Shown here: piece by piece, positions 20,955 to 31,665 of the stretch
How positions within the stretch are numbered: position 1 is the first letter of the stretch
How the letters are laid out: the number at the start of each line of letters is the position of its first letter
Assembly (NCBI GenBank): GCA_037042915.1
Contig: CM073197.1
Location: 310,001 to 374,000, forward strand
Length of the DNA: 64,000 nt
Origin: Auricularia sp. M13
Taxonomy: Eukaryota; Basidiomycota; Agaricomycetes; Auriculariales; Auriculariaceae
Direction of reading: 5' to 3'
Program-made: the position numbers and the translations under genes
The notes under the pieces: model-generated
What the model was told of the DNA's origin: nothing
What the model saw: only the letters and a program-made list of their open reading frames with translations
Database searches by the model: none

Positions 20955-21708
20955 TGTAACGCCCGCTCTCTCGCTGCCGCTCGCTGACTATCCTGCAGTT
21001 CTCGCTTATCCGAGACCTTGTATGGATGTGCGCGGCATTTGAGACTGTAATGAGAAGTGTTCGGAAATGTAATAAAAAGACACCACCACTCAGTATGGAA
21101 CCAGCATGAACCCCAAGATCAGTCGCGCACTCTAACCACTTAGCCAAAGAGCTGGTGAGATAGAGGGCTCGTGACTTGGCCCAGTGATGCTGTCCGTGCG
21201 CAAATGCGCCAATCACTTTGCATTTGCGCTGAGTCTCGAGCCGGCCGACGACGCGCGTCTGCCCTTTGGGTCGAGACGCGCGTCCTTTGAGCTGCGGAGA
21301 GCTCGGGACCGAGGAGTTGAGGATGCCGGCGCGGCGCGTATGCCCCGGCTGCGGGATAGCGCGCCGCCGCAGTCCGTTTCATGCCGTCGGTACCGAGTAT
21401 CCCGCCTCTCTGGAGTGCGGGATATGACGAGTACGACCGGCAGAGGTTATCCCGAGTCACAGGTGGACCGGGATAGCTGTGGAATCCGAGTCAGGAGCCA
21501 TTGCATGACTCCAACTGTGTTTTTAGTATAAATATCTGTATGTTAGCTATCCTAGAGTCCAGAGTCTGCTTTACAGAGACAATTCCCATTCATCCTTGAG
21601 TGAGAAAAAGTCCAAGCAGCCTCTCAAGATTGTCTAAAGGCCCAAAGCCATCGGTGAGTAATGACTTTATTACTTCTCACTATTCACTCATGGCCGCTTG
21701 GCCTTACA
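20955..21708 (+). repeat. 3' LTR of the gypsy element
   Basis: 754 bp, essentially identical to the 5' LTR. Preceded by a weak purine-rich stretch (CGGAGGG) as the likely polypurine tract and followed by the CTGTG target duplication. Confidence 0.95.
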
Positions 21709-21855
21709 CTGTGCCTCTGTTACTTTAGACTGCTTCCGAGGCCACCGGGAAATCCAGGAATGTAAAAGTGCTAGGCCCCGCGCACGAGGCTGTCAAGTGA
21801 GAAAAGCCGAGAATTTTTACAGACTTCAATGATACAGCATGCATAATTCACATTT

Positions 21856-22608
21856 TTACTTGCCCCGATCTCGACTTGATTCGTCCTCGGCGGGCCAAAA
21901 ACCGGCCTCGAGTTCCACGACGCGCATCCAGACATCACGTGCGTCGGAAAGCATGCTTGGAGTGCCGGTCAGATGCATATCATCCACAAGCTCCCCCAAA
22001 CGATCGACGAACTCCCGAAATTCGGTGCACGTCCAGTTAGCGGCGAGGACGGACACGGCGGACCCGCCAGCTAGCTGACCTCCTGCGACGTAGGTCCAGG
22101 CGTCGAGATAAACCTGAATGTGCTCAGCTTCAGATGCGAAGTGCGCAACTCGGTCACGTACCTTCTCCATGGCCCAAAGAAAGACCAAGCCCTCAAAAAG
22201 AGAACCATGTGCCGCAACGCGTGCCATTTCCGCCGTATAGTCACGTGTTTCCTTCCTCTCGCCCCAAGATGCGATGGGAATAGCAAACTGGGTCGCAGTG
22301 TCCTTGAAGAAGGCCGTTTCGCGCACGACGTTTTGCAGGGAGAACGTCAGGATCTCCAATATGCGCGCGTTCATTCTGTCAGCCTCCGATTCAATTGCAT
22401 GCTGGCTCGAAAATGGGATTTTGTTGATGAGCTGGCCGATGAAGCGTGGGTATGCATGTGCGGCGTAGATGCGGTCCTGCGAGAGCCACAGGCCGAGCCA
22501 AGCTTTAGACAGCGTGTCTGCGCGGCCTGCAGCGAGAAAGGCGTGCTGTGTTGCTTGAGTGAAGCTGGGATTGGTGATGAGCCCTGGCAAATGCTCGGTC
22601 AACTTCAT
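21856..22608 (-). CDS. TENA/THI-4 family protein (thiaminase II-like, haem-oxygenase fold)
   Basis: A single exon encodes 250 aa. Conserved TenA blocks are visible: LPGLITNPSFTQATQHAFL (the H/F-rich start helix), LGLWLSQDRIYAAHAYPRF (the WLxQDxxY motif), an HIQVYLDAWTY-like helix, and NWTCTEFREFVDRLGELVDDM near the end with the conserved acidic position. TenA proteins are all-helical and salvage thiamin pyrimidine by hydrolysing aminopyrimidines; fungal copies may act in thiamin or related metabolism. I do not see a clear catalytic Cys at the TenA_C place, so it may be of the TenA_E type. The start at 22608 follows a CT-rich leader; a 36-bp palindrome lies about 50 bp upstream of it. No TPP riboswitch is visible. 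Confidence 0.85.
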   Translation of the reverse strand: MKLTEHLPGLITNPSFTQATQHAFLAAGRADTLSKAWLGLWLSQDRIYAAHAYPRFIGQLINKIPFSSQHAIESEADRMNARILEILTFSLQNVVRETAFFKDTATQFAIPIASWGERKETRDYTAEMARVAAHGSLFEGLVFLWAMEKVRDRVAHFASEAEHIQVYLDAWTYVAGGQLAGGSAVSVLAANWTCTEFREFVDRLGELVDDMHLTGTPSMLSDARDVWMRVVELEAGFWPAEDESSRDRGK

Positions 22609-23237
22609 CGTTGTTGAGAGAGGAGATAGGAGTTGATGCTCTTATTCCGGGCTCACGGAACCCGAGCCTGAGCGCTCAGGCTCGGGATCCGGTCCGTGAA
22701 CATGAGCGTCTAACGATTTTCAGAGCGCCATGCGCCCACCCGACCGTTCTAGGTATTAGCTCCCTTGGCGGTGAATAATCTATTGTCGCTATTGCTGAAA
22801 AAAAACCTCATTTCATACATCGAAATCGGTGACACACGGCCGGTCGCCAAGGTATATCGAGGAAGAACCATACTACATGAACGACAAGTTGGCATATTTT
22901 TGGGACGGTCTCTTGGATGGAGCGAAAACTACAGGCAAGGCCAAGGGTGGCGCATGACTTAAGCGCCCATTCGGCACCAGAGGGGGAGGGTCCCCTGAAC
23001 CGAGATTTCGAGAATTTTGTTTCATTTCCCAGAAACCTCATTATAAGCACCGGTTTGAGTCCCCAGTCACAAACGATCTGATTGAAGTCACTCTGAGGGC
23101 TGTTGAGGTCCAAACAAGGTCCAAAGGGCGTCTCACGACTGATCACCGGCAACGGAGGTTGCGATGCTACCGGCATTCTTCCGGAACCTTGCTGCAAATC
23201 ATCCGCGAAAGACGCGTGCTGCGCAACTGAATCAAGC
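22609..23237. promoter_or_regulatory. Shared divergent promoter region of TenA (-) and the transposase-like gene (+)
   Basis: About 630 bp between two divergent start codons. Contains the 36-bp palindrome at 22656-22691 and a purine tract (AGAGGGGGAGGG) near 22980. Confidence 0.4.
22656..22691. repeat. 36-bp near-perfect palindrome upstream of TenA
   Basis: The central 26 bp (22661-22686, CCCGAGCCTGAGC then its exact complement) form a perfect inverted repeat with no spacer. Arms extend to 36 bp with one mismatch. It is either a dimeric transcription-factor site or a tiny mobile palindrome. Confidence 0.7.
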
Positions 23238-26200
23238 ATGGCCGCGCCGCCGAATCAGACTCGCCACAAGAAGAAGAACAAACAAACGCTCTATGCAGAG
23301 GTGCCCGTAGTTAGTTATTCCTTGATTGTGTATTGCTCAATGCGGGCTGTTTGCAACAGAAACCCGACGACAATGCGGTCTACTGCGACGAGTGCAAGGG
23401 CTGGATCGATTGCTCGCTCGGTGGTCCCAAAAACATGGCCAACCATAATAAAAGTAACGCGCACAAGCTCAACTTTGCCCGAAACCATCCGTCCCTGGTC
23501 AAAGGTCCTATGGACCGCTTCACAGTAAAAAAGTCAGCCGTACAGCCCGGCATGCCAGGAGCTCCTGCTCTACTTCATAATAAGACGTCGGACAGCTCGA
23601 CTTCGATGCCTATGGCCGAAACGTCTTCGGGAGATGCAGCAATCCCGGACATCACGTTTATAGCAGACAGCACGGCCGCGCTAAACCCGGACATCGCGCT
23701 TACAGCAGACGCCGTGCATGCGCTATCGCTCATTGGCAAGCTGCGGACCGCAGCACGCCACTTGTCCAACGACGTTCCCATCGGTACACCAGAGGACAAG
23801 CTTGCTGTGTTTGCCTGTCCTAGCCCTGACCCAGACTTCGACGAGCAATGCGAATTCGTTGGTCGAACTCTGCATAGTGTCTTCAGCTACGAGCTCGGAC
23901 ATGATGGATTCTGTGCCCTTATCCGCCGCGGGAATTATGGACTTGACGGCTTCTGCAGCTGGCTGGAATACTTCGTCCGGCACCACGACTTGGGCTCCGG
24001 AATCATTGCTGCTAAAATTGAGCCACTCTTAAAAGCTGTTGAATCACTGTAGGTTGCATCCAGTCTGGATGATGTGAAGGACTCAGGAAGCTGACGAATT
24101 TTGCAGCTCCGTGTCTGCAATCAGATCCGGAATTGTCGACGCTGGCTTTCCGATGTTGCCGACGTCACCATCGCCGCAATCTGACGCGGCCCTCTTTGAG
24201 GATACGCTCTTGGCCTTGCAGGCACCACAGGCTCTTTGCACGCTTCCCGCTGACCCAGTGCTCGAGTTCTACAAGTCTCCATGCCCCGGTTTCCGCGTAC
24301 CAGTACCGCATGGCCAGACACCGCATCGTGCATATAACTTTGCAATGCATGGCTACAGTGCATTGCCTTGGGACTATCGCTCTTCGGGCAACAATCTTTC
24401 ACTGTATGCGCAGCAGTGTACGGGCTATAGCGCATCCTACTTGGATTCTGCTCCATGTGATCCATGCCAGGCTCTGTCGACCATCCCCCGGCTGCAGAAT
24501 CATTTTGTACGCATGCAGCACGGTGCACATGAGCGCACCCCACACCAGCACCTCTCCCATGACCAGATGGTGGAACTGCTCACTCGTAAAAGTACACTTA
24601 TTGAGCGGATGCGCTTCCAACTCTTGGCCGCTGGCCAAAAATTGGCGACTCTGGCGCGCGCTAACGACCGGAGCCGCCGCATCCTACAGTTTATTGCAGA
24701 AGGAAAGGTCCAGCGTGTTAGCGCCGTCCTTTCTAATGCGTTCCACCGAGGCTACGGGCTGCTAGGGATTATGAACCTTCTCTCCGACGCTGCGAACGGG
24801 CTATACCATGCCAAATCGTACACTGAGGTCGAGTTCCGGAAGGCCTTTATACTTCTGCGATTCGGCGGTGCACGCACAGCCGACTTTGGCTACCGTGCGC
24901 TCGGGATGCCCTCTCCTCGTAGCGTGCGCCGGCACATGCCTGCGGCAGTGCTCGAGGCATCGCCTGGAATGCCAACGGTCGAGGAGCTGTCCCGAAACCT
25001 GTCGACCGCTTTGAGTGCGAGCTCATGCCCATTCTCGTCGCGCACATCTGGCTACACGCTTATGATGGACGAAATAGCGCTTGAGAAACGTCTTCGCTGG
25101 GATCCGGCAACAAACATGATCCTAGGTGTCTGTCGCGAGCACGGACATGCTTGCGCTCTGGAATTTCGCACAGGAGACGAGGCCAAGGGATTGTTTCGAG
25201 CCCTAGAAAGCAAGAAAGTACACTTAGCCTCTGAGGTACGTACGTTTCCTGTCGCACAGCGTTAATTCTGTGACATTGTCTCTTAGGCAAGCGTTCTCGC
25301 CGTTGGTGCCTTTGCAGCAGACCCACGCCTCTATCAGTCGCGCCCGTTTGGAATATCTGGCTCCTGCAAGGCTGAGACAGCGCAGGGTCAGGAGATACTT
25401 CTTCGCGCGGCACTGGAAGCATGCCGATCACAGCATGAGGCTCTCGGACGCTGCTATTGCATTGCGTCAGACGGCGCAGCCCACCGACGTCAGGCTATGG
25501 CTGCGATCACGATGTGTGATTCATTGTCTCCCTCCTCGCCGATTTATTCGCAGCTGTCGCCGCTCCCGTTCATGAATCTCTGGTGCGGAGATGATGATCT
25601 GACGCCCGATATGGACTTCAAACACGTTGTGAAGCGCTTCCGCAATACTCTTCTCAGGAAGAAGGGTGCCACGGTCAACGGCATAACTGTACGCTCTCTG
25701 TCTCTCAGGGCACATCTGGTCGATTCTGGCATGTCTGAGGGCACGGCTGACGCTTTGCTCAATCCCGATGACGAACAGGATGTTGTTCTGATGTATCGCT
25801 TGCTCGGCGCTGTCATCCATCTGCCCGAGACGCCGACAAAGCCTGATCCAATCTCGTCTGAGGTTCGACGTGTTCTCTGGCTTCTTGGGCAGCTCTACTT
25901 CTTCATTCTTACTGCCTACACCAACACATCACTGTCTCTGAGGGAGCAGCTTGAGAACCTTGCCGCGGCCGCCTTCATAATCTTCCAGCTCTACCGAATG
26001 GACCGAACTGCATTCATCCCCAGCCAGCTCTACATCGATGTGATGATCATGATCAAGAACGTTTATTTCTGCGTCGCGAAGGCGAAGGTAGACGACCCCC
26101 TCGGCAAATTCTGGATTATTCTTTTGGGGACCGATCGGTTGGAAAGTAACTTTGGTTACTCTCGCACTACCGTTGGCAACGATTCCAATGCAGATGTCTA

Positions 26201-28717
26201 CCAGCTCGCGACGCGCTTTCTTGCAATTGTCCAGATTGCATTGATTCTGGCTGAGCATCCCGAGTGGGACCGCGGACCGCGTCGGCTGCACTTGCCGCCG
26301 AACGTACTCGCGCTGCGCAACATGGACGTTGACAAGCGGCTTGACCACATCACGCCATCCATCTGGACTGGCGACCTGCACGTAGCAGATGTTGTACTCC
26401 TGACATGCTGGAACCACGGCCGAGAGCTTGCCGAGGCCACGCTTGCCTCGGCGGACATTCCAGTTAATTTCGACGAGCTGGAGGCTGGGTTTGACATATT
26501 CTGCCCATTCGGCGAGTCTGTGATGAAAGATTTCGGCCCCGATAGCTCTGATGATTCACTCACATGCGACACAGCCCAAGCCACGCCAGCGGCGAACCCA
26601 ACGGACAGCGAGCACGTCAGCAGTGGCAGCACTTCCTTGGACACCATCGGCGGTGCCGTTCCCGAGGGTGACAGCTGCATTTCAGGCGAGCTGGGACATG
26701 ATTGTGCCGATATCGAAGAAGATCTCATGACTGAGGTCGTCGAAGCCTCATACGAGCGCCAGGAGATCTCTTACTCCTGCACTGTCCTTGTTGATGGCGA
26801 GACATGCCACAAGGGGCGCATCTTGCGCTTATGGTCTCAGTTGGGCGACGGCCCTGCTTCGACGGACCGGCTGGGTCGAATCATTGGAGAGTCGCGATAC
26901 CGTTCCCATCGCATTGGATCCAACCTCTCTCACGCGGACGAGGCTTCTCTCGACATCGACGATCCAGTAGCTGCGCTTTTGCGCTGCGACGAGACTGGCT
27001 TTCTTGCAGTCGCGCGAGTTGCTGCGCTCGCTGTCTCTGGAAAGCCAACCACCTCGATTGCTGTTTCTGGTCTTTCCGAACCAGGTGTGCGTGTCACGCT
27101 CCAGATCCTCCTCCTCACGCGCCGCAACGGAGAGAAAGACTGGGTCTGGACTGGTGCTGTGGATTCGCGCCATACGCTACCTGTGGTCGACGGTCGCCAC
27201 GTTCAGGTTATATCGCCGACAATTGAGACGTCTGACGGGTCCCTTGCCTTCGCTTTCAGTACCGAGGAGCTCAGGCTTCTTACAGGCGAGCTATTTGGGC
27301 GAACTCGGAAGGTATTCCACCATCTGACTGTGATCGCACAATCGGCAAGCTTTCCCTATCGAACAGAAGGCGGTGCGTGCATTAATGCGGTTAATATGGC
27401 TCAGAGCTCACGGATATATCAGGGCTTGCTTGCTTTGCTGCACAGAGCGACCACTCTGATGCAGAGCTCGAGCACATTCGCGAGCGCTGTCCACGCTGCC
27501 CTTCGGCTCGCGCTTTGAGAGACGAAGAAGACATGCGCGTCATCCGGGAGCACATGGGCGGCCACATTCTGCACGACCCTGCTTTCGCCCACGGGGTCGA
27601 TGTCTGTGGGCTTTGCCTCAGCACGGATCGGTCCTGCCAGATGTTTGTCAAGAAGGGCAAGAGGAAGGGCGCGCTTGTTCTCGACATGGACAAATCACGG
27701 TGCCCGAACCTGTTGAAGCGATTCTCGCTGAAGCCGGCGAGTGAGTCGAAGGTGCACTCACCGTGCAGTAACGTCCCGATCATCTGTTCTCTGTGCGGGA
27801 TCGCCTCTCAGGCTATTTGGCGCTATTCGTTGCAGGCGCACCTCATGCATGTGCATGGCATTTCGTTGAGTGGCACGGAGAAGTGGCACGAGGATTGGTT
27901 TATCGACGACGACGAAAAGGACCGGATGCGGGCGATCTATCACACCAAGTCAAAACGCTCGAAGACGAAGGCAAGGACGAAGGGCAAGAAGAGAAAGCTA
28001 AACATTTCTCAGTTGCACAGCTCGATTTTGGCGATGAGGTACGTACTACATTTGCCGCAGCATTCTGCAGAGCCGACTGATTGAGCTTGCCAAGAACCGA
28101 GTCGCAGGAGGATGTACCGCTCGCAGACGCCGCACAGACTACGAAGCGGCAGCGCCTTTCTGATGGCCAGTCACAGACTACAGCAGTTGCGGCCCTTGTG
28201 CAATCCGTCGATGGGAGCGACGATGGCACATCCGAATCTGCCCAAGGCTCCGACGAAAGCGATAGAGAAAGCCACTATTCCGTGTATAGCGATCACGACG
28301 CAGGTTCCAATCACGAGCACGATACCGATTTGACGAGCAGCAGCAATTGCGACGTCCAGACATGGCCGTTGGCAGACGATGGTGCCAGCAATGCTCCAGC
28401 GGCAACTCCAGTGCTGCCATCTGTGCCATCAGCATCTGCAGTGCTCGATGGCGTCCATACACGACCGCGGCGAGCTGTTCGCGCTCGCGCGGGATTGCTT
28501 GCTCAAAGTGGTGGGATCTGCTTTTGCGACTCTCCCCGGCGCGGCGAGGAGATAAACTGTACAAAGGCTGGCTGCGAAACAATTGTGGTGAGTGATTCTG
28601 AACTGTGATGCCTTAAATCCTCCTCACGCAGCCTCTCAGTTTCACCGGAGCTGCGTCATGATCGATCCGGACGAGTCTGTTGCTCGCTGGAAATGCCCTG
28701 CATGTCGAGCAGCTTGA
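23238..28717 (+). CDS. Large DDE transposase-like protein with BED-like, C2H2 and PHD zinc fingers (1717 aa, intact)
   Basis: Seven exons with introns 23301-23359, 24049-24106, 25236-25286, 27373-27422, 28039-28094 and 28588-28639 (50-59 bp, GT-AG) give a 5154-nt frame. N-terminus: a C-x2-C-x16-H-x5-H finger (YCDECKGW...MANHNKSNAHK), BED-like. Core: YTLMMDEIALEKRLRWD (first Asp), CIASDGAAHRRQ (second Asp), PDMDFKHVVKRFRN (a D-x2-H motif) and LLGTDRLESNFGYSRTTVG (Glu). This order and the D2H motif match transposases of the P/Kolobok/hAT-like group with an interrupted RNase H fold. C-terminus: CPRC and CSLCG...HLMHVHG (C2H2 type), a basic region, an acidic Ser-rich linker, then a PHD finger (ICFCDSP...NCTKAGC...FHRSC...WKCPAC), a type that binds histone H3 tails. 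No terminal inverted repeats were found around it, so it may be an element with undetected ends or a domesticated gene. Family not assigned. Confidence 0.8.
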
Positions 28718-28932
28718 TATCGGACTGAATCACATGTAAATACACAATTGAACCGTGCCTGAGACTCCCAAAAGCTCGAGCGATGTGGCCAGAGCTGCAT
28801 TCGGGAGCTATTAAACCTAATGACGTCATTAGGAGAGGGGGAGGGGGGTCCGAAGGTCGCGTTATGGAGAAAAGGGAGTCGGTATAGGAATTTTGTTTTT
28901 GCACACCCCTTGGGCAAGGCACAGCAGGTCTT
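28718..28932. other. Spacer between the transposase-like gene and F-box pseudogene E
   Basis: Short AT/GC-mixed spacer with an 18-bp palindrome at 28817-28834 and a G-rich tract just after it. Confidence 0.4.
28817..28834. promoter_or_regulatory. 18-bp palindrome containing a CRE-type bZIP site
   Basis: CCTAATGACGTCATTAGG is a perfect palindrome centred on TGACGTCA, the ATF/CREB consensus. It lies 3' of the transposase-like gene, so a regulatory role is only possible. Confidence 0.35.
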
Positions 28933-29003
28933 TTAGGTGCCGACATCTTCGTCAGGGTTCAATCGAATTTCCACGCCCTCCACGACCAATGTGACCTGCG
29001 ATA

Positions 29004-29518
29004 TAGGGTGCTGTTGAAAACTGTTTGTTAATAACAATGTTATTAACAAAGTGTTATTAACACGTTAATAACAGGGGACCTCGGTAGGGCCTTGTTAAAA
29101 ACAAATCTGAACACATCAAATTGCTGAGCCCCTGGCACATTCGGGGTCAGATATCTAACCTCACATGAACCTGAGTGTTTCACATGTGCTCAAGGTCCTG
29201 TTTTTTAATCTCAGAAGGTCTGAAGATCAAGGCTAAGGCTCTCAGATACGAGTGTGTGATGACTAATCAGACCTCTCAGGCTTGGCCAAGGCTCCCCAAA
29301 CCATTTACACGAGGTGTGGACACCACTAGAGCTTGTGGCATCTCTTTCATGCAGTACTACTCAACAGGAACACCCAAAAAGGGTCAGTAATTGGCTCCCA
29401 GAGCTTCATTAGTTATATTATGTAAGTTTGTTATTAACAGTGTTTTTAACACTGTGTTAATAACAGGTTTTGTTTAAAACATGTTAAAAACTCGCGGGGA
29501 GTTTTTAACAGCACCCTA
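29004..29518. mobile_element. hAT-type MITE, 515 bp, with 8-bp target duplication
   Basis: Terminal inverted repeats TAGGGTGCTGTTGAAAACT (left) and TAGGGTGCTGTTAAAAACT (right, complement) are flanked on both sides by CTGCGATA (28996-29003 and 29519-29526). An 8-bp duplication plus TAGGG ends indicates the hAT superfamily. The interior is AT-rich with GTTATTAAC/GTTAATAAC subterminal repeats near both ends. No coding capacity. Confidence 0.88.
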
Positions 29519-30136
29519 CTGCGATATGCTACTTGATTGCAGACAAATGAAGAAATCCTGCAATCGCTTGTTGAGCTCTCTGTTCGATGGTTTGAGGGTG
29601 CTGCCGTCGCTCTGCAGCCATATGTTCTCAAAAAGCGGACACGATGAATAGGAGGCGAGGTGGGCCGTTCCGTTCGGCGGCCAGGGCACACTGCGCACAA
29701 ATCACAAGTTGGCCTGACTCATCAGAGCGAATGACTAGCTGGCCGTAGTCTCCTTTGCAGACTTGATCTTGGAAGATAATTGTTCCGTTGATTGGAGTCT
29801 GCTCTCACTTCCGCCTCCCATATAGAGGGGTCACATTCGGCGAATAGCTGCTGATACCTCAAGCTCCTACCCAGCGGTTGTGTGCTCACGCTCGCCCTAC
29901 AAAAGTCGGAGGCAAATGCGTGTTCCGAGATTTATCCGAAAGAGCGGGCGAGGTGAGCACACGAATCGCTGGCAAAGATTGATGTCACGTCACACTCGCC
30001 TCTTCAGCTGAAACAACTTTTCTGTCCCAAAGGCCCATTTTAGCGCTCAAATCAACTCACATGAGCTCCAATATGCATGCTGAGTGCTTGTCTGAAGTTG
30101 CTTGCCCCTAGGTGCGATGTTCTGGCCGTCCGGATA

Positions 30137-30307
30137 TCACACCCTGCGGCCAGTCCTTTTCGAGCCATTTTCCAAGCTGGAAAACGGGTTGAAAACCCGT
30201 TAGACGCATTTTCAACCCATTTCCAATCTATTTTCCGCTTTTTAGGATATTAAACTCATTTTCCACATTGGAATATGGGTTGAAAAGGACTGGCTGCGGG
30301 GAGTGTA
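30137..30307. mobile_element. Small TIR MITE (~171 bp), probably TA-targeting
   Basis: Long imperfect inverted repeats: the left end has GCGGCCAGTCCTTTTC and the right end its complement with one change (GAAAAGGACTGGCTGC). TA dinucleotides flank both ends (30135-30136, 30308-30309), as expected of Tc1/mariner-type MITEs. The interior holds further repeats of AACCCATTTTCCA. Confidence 0.65.
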
Positions 30308-30509
30308 TACATCCGAACGGTCCGGTTCCGTGCTTTTTGCTCGTTTAGCACCATCCCACGGCCGTTTGAGCCGAAAGATGGTCCCAATCAACAAGAACAG
30401 GACTTAAGAGTGCCAGCAGGACAGGCATAAGCTCGAGCAACATAAAATCGCAGAAGGCGTGCAACCACAGTTTGAACGGGACACGGTCGACCAAGGCAAG
30501 CGCAGTCAT

Positions 30510-31349
30510 CGTAAATTTCCGAATGTATACTTCGCAAGTAACTGCAAACAAAGGAAGCTTGCTCAGCATACTGAACGAGGTCGATACGGACGATGAGCAA
30601 GACGAACCAGTGAACATACTCCGCTGCTCAGCTAATGTCGGCAGTTGCGCAGTGCCTCCCTCCCAGAAATAATCTCTCAAACGTTCAATCGACATGGGAA
30701 TCTCGCTCTCCATTAATCGAGCAAAAACGAAAAGGTATATTGGTCCGGATATGCTCTTCAGGCTCGTCTCACATCCTTTCCGATTGCAGAGTTGTTGCAG
30801 AGACGCACGGAAGGGCGCCTGCCAATATGTCTGATGTCGCCTGGCACGAGGTCCAGTGTGAGTGCAGCGCATTGCGCAGTCCACTGAGTGCATCCGAAGT
30901 GCTAGTCTGCTCGCCGATGTGCTTGTCTCTATAGATGATGTAATCGCAGAAACCCTCTCACTCTCGCTGGAATGTATATATGGCAGTTCTTCGTTAATCA
31001 AGACAGAAGCAATGTGACAGCATTGTTGAAATAACACGGTCGGGTGCGCTGAGCGAGCAGGTCAGGCCGTTGAGAGTGCGGAGAGCGTTTGTCTACGATG
31101 AGCGGGGCACAAGCTCTGTAGGCAATCGCATGCGGGGCATGCGTGCAAAGCAGCGGGATTATATACAAAGATCAGGCTCTGGTGATCTGATGCACAGCAA
31201 CGGCACCTGGCATTTGCACCAAAAGTCTGCAATTCCAACAAGCATGAGACTGTGCATCCCAGGGATACAGCGGTATAGCCCCAAGTAGTATCGGAGTTGC
31301 AGTGCTCCTCAGGGAGGGCAGGAGAATAGGCCGCAAGTAGGAAAGGTCA
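30510..31349. other. Spacer between F-box relics E and F
   Basis: About 840 bp between the start of pseudogene E and the end of relic F. No gene recognised. Confidence 0.35.
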
Positions 31350-31630
31350 CACTTAGTACGCATTGCGTTCTGAATCCTCTTAAAGTGAGATGTCGTCGCC
31401 TGGCATCGGATAAGCTCAACGCACTCCAGAATCAGGTCAATCCGAGGATTAGATTGCGTCTGCGTCTGCAGCACAGCGGACTGAACAGATCCACACAATC
31501 ATATCAATGCATCGAAGTCTCTCGCGCCGTAGCCTCAGGATTACCAGCTTGGGGTTGTTAAGGCGTATTCCTTTGGTAGCCATGAGGTTCTAACCGTAGA
31601 GAAGTCGCAGACGAGCTAGGTTTTCCAGAA
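31350..31630 (-). pseudogene. F-box family C-terminal relic F
   Basis: Minus strand reads ENLARLRLLYG then, in a nearby frame, QTQTQSNPRIDLILECVEL. These match NLARLTLRS and LPLKSQYSPQIYLVLDGVD of F-box copy B. Only the last third of the gene is left; it lies directly downstream of intact copy A. Confidence 0.6.
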
Positions 31631-31665
31631 CAAATATAACATACAAGATGAGAACACATCATTTA

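Larger units (their letters stand above)
9973..21708 (+). mobile_element. Complete Ty3/gypsy LTR retrotransposon, chromovirus type
   Basis: The element runs from LTR 9973-10724 to LTR 20955-21708 and is flanked by the 5-bp target duplication CTGTG (9968-9972, 21709-21713). The LTRs start TGTAACG and end TTACA and look almost identical, so the insertion is recent. The element looks whole, with long gag and pol frames. Domain order in pol is protease, reverse transcriptase, RNase H, integrase, chromodomain-like C-terminus. The integrase position after RNase H and the chromodomain define the gypsy chromovirus group. An extra coding region follows pol. It separates the ATG8-like gene from TenA, which would otherwise lie about 220 bp apart. 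Confidence 0.95.
28933..30509 (-). pseudogene. F-box family pseudogene E (interrupted by two MITEs)
   Basis: The N-terminus is at 30509 (MTALALVDRVPFKLWLHAF, matching MTALSVADRIPFELWLRIF of the intact copies). The C-terminus reads SSCPLFENIWLQSD, LKPSNRELNKRLQDFF, then, across a 515-bp insertion, QVTLVVEGVEIRLNPDED with a TAA at 28933-28935. The order and spacing match the last ~100 residues of the intact F-box genes. The middle is shortened and not recognisable. Insertions: a hAT-type MITE (29004-29518) and a TA-flanked MITE (30137-30307). Confidence 0.7.

Noticed and set aside
22609-22740. A TPP riboswitch in the TenA leader
   Set aside because: Fungal thiamin genes can carry one, but the conserved CTGAGA and ACC-CTTTGAACCTGATC-like cores are absent; the strong hairpin is a plain palindrome.
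22748-28822. Inverted similarity (AGGTATTAGCTCCC versus AGGTTTAATAGCTCCC) around the transposase-like gene
   Set aside because: Short, gapped and without any flanking target duplication, so not accepted as terminal repeats.
22980-28900. Direct similarity (AGAGGGGGAGGG then GAATTTTGTTT) on both sides of the transposase-like gene
   Set aside because: Low-complexity purine tract with different spacing; likely chance.
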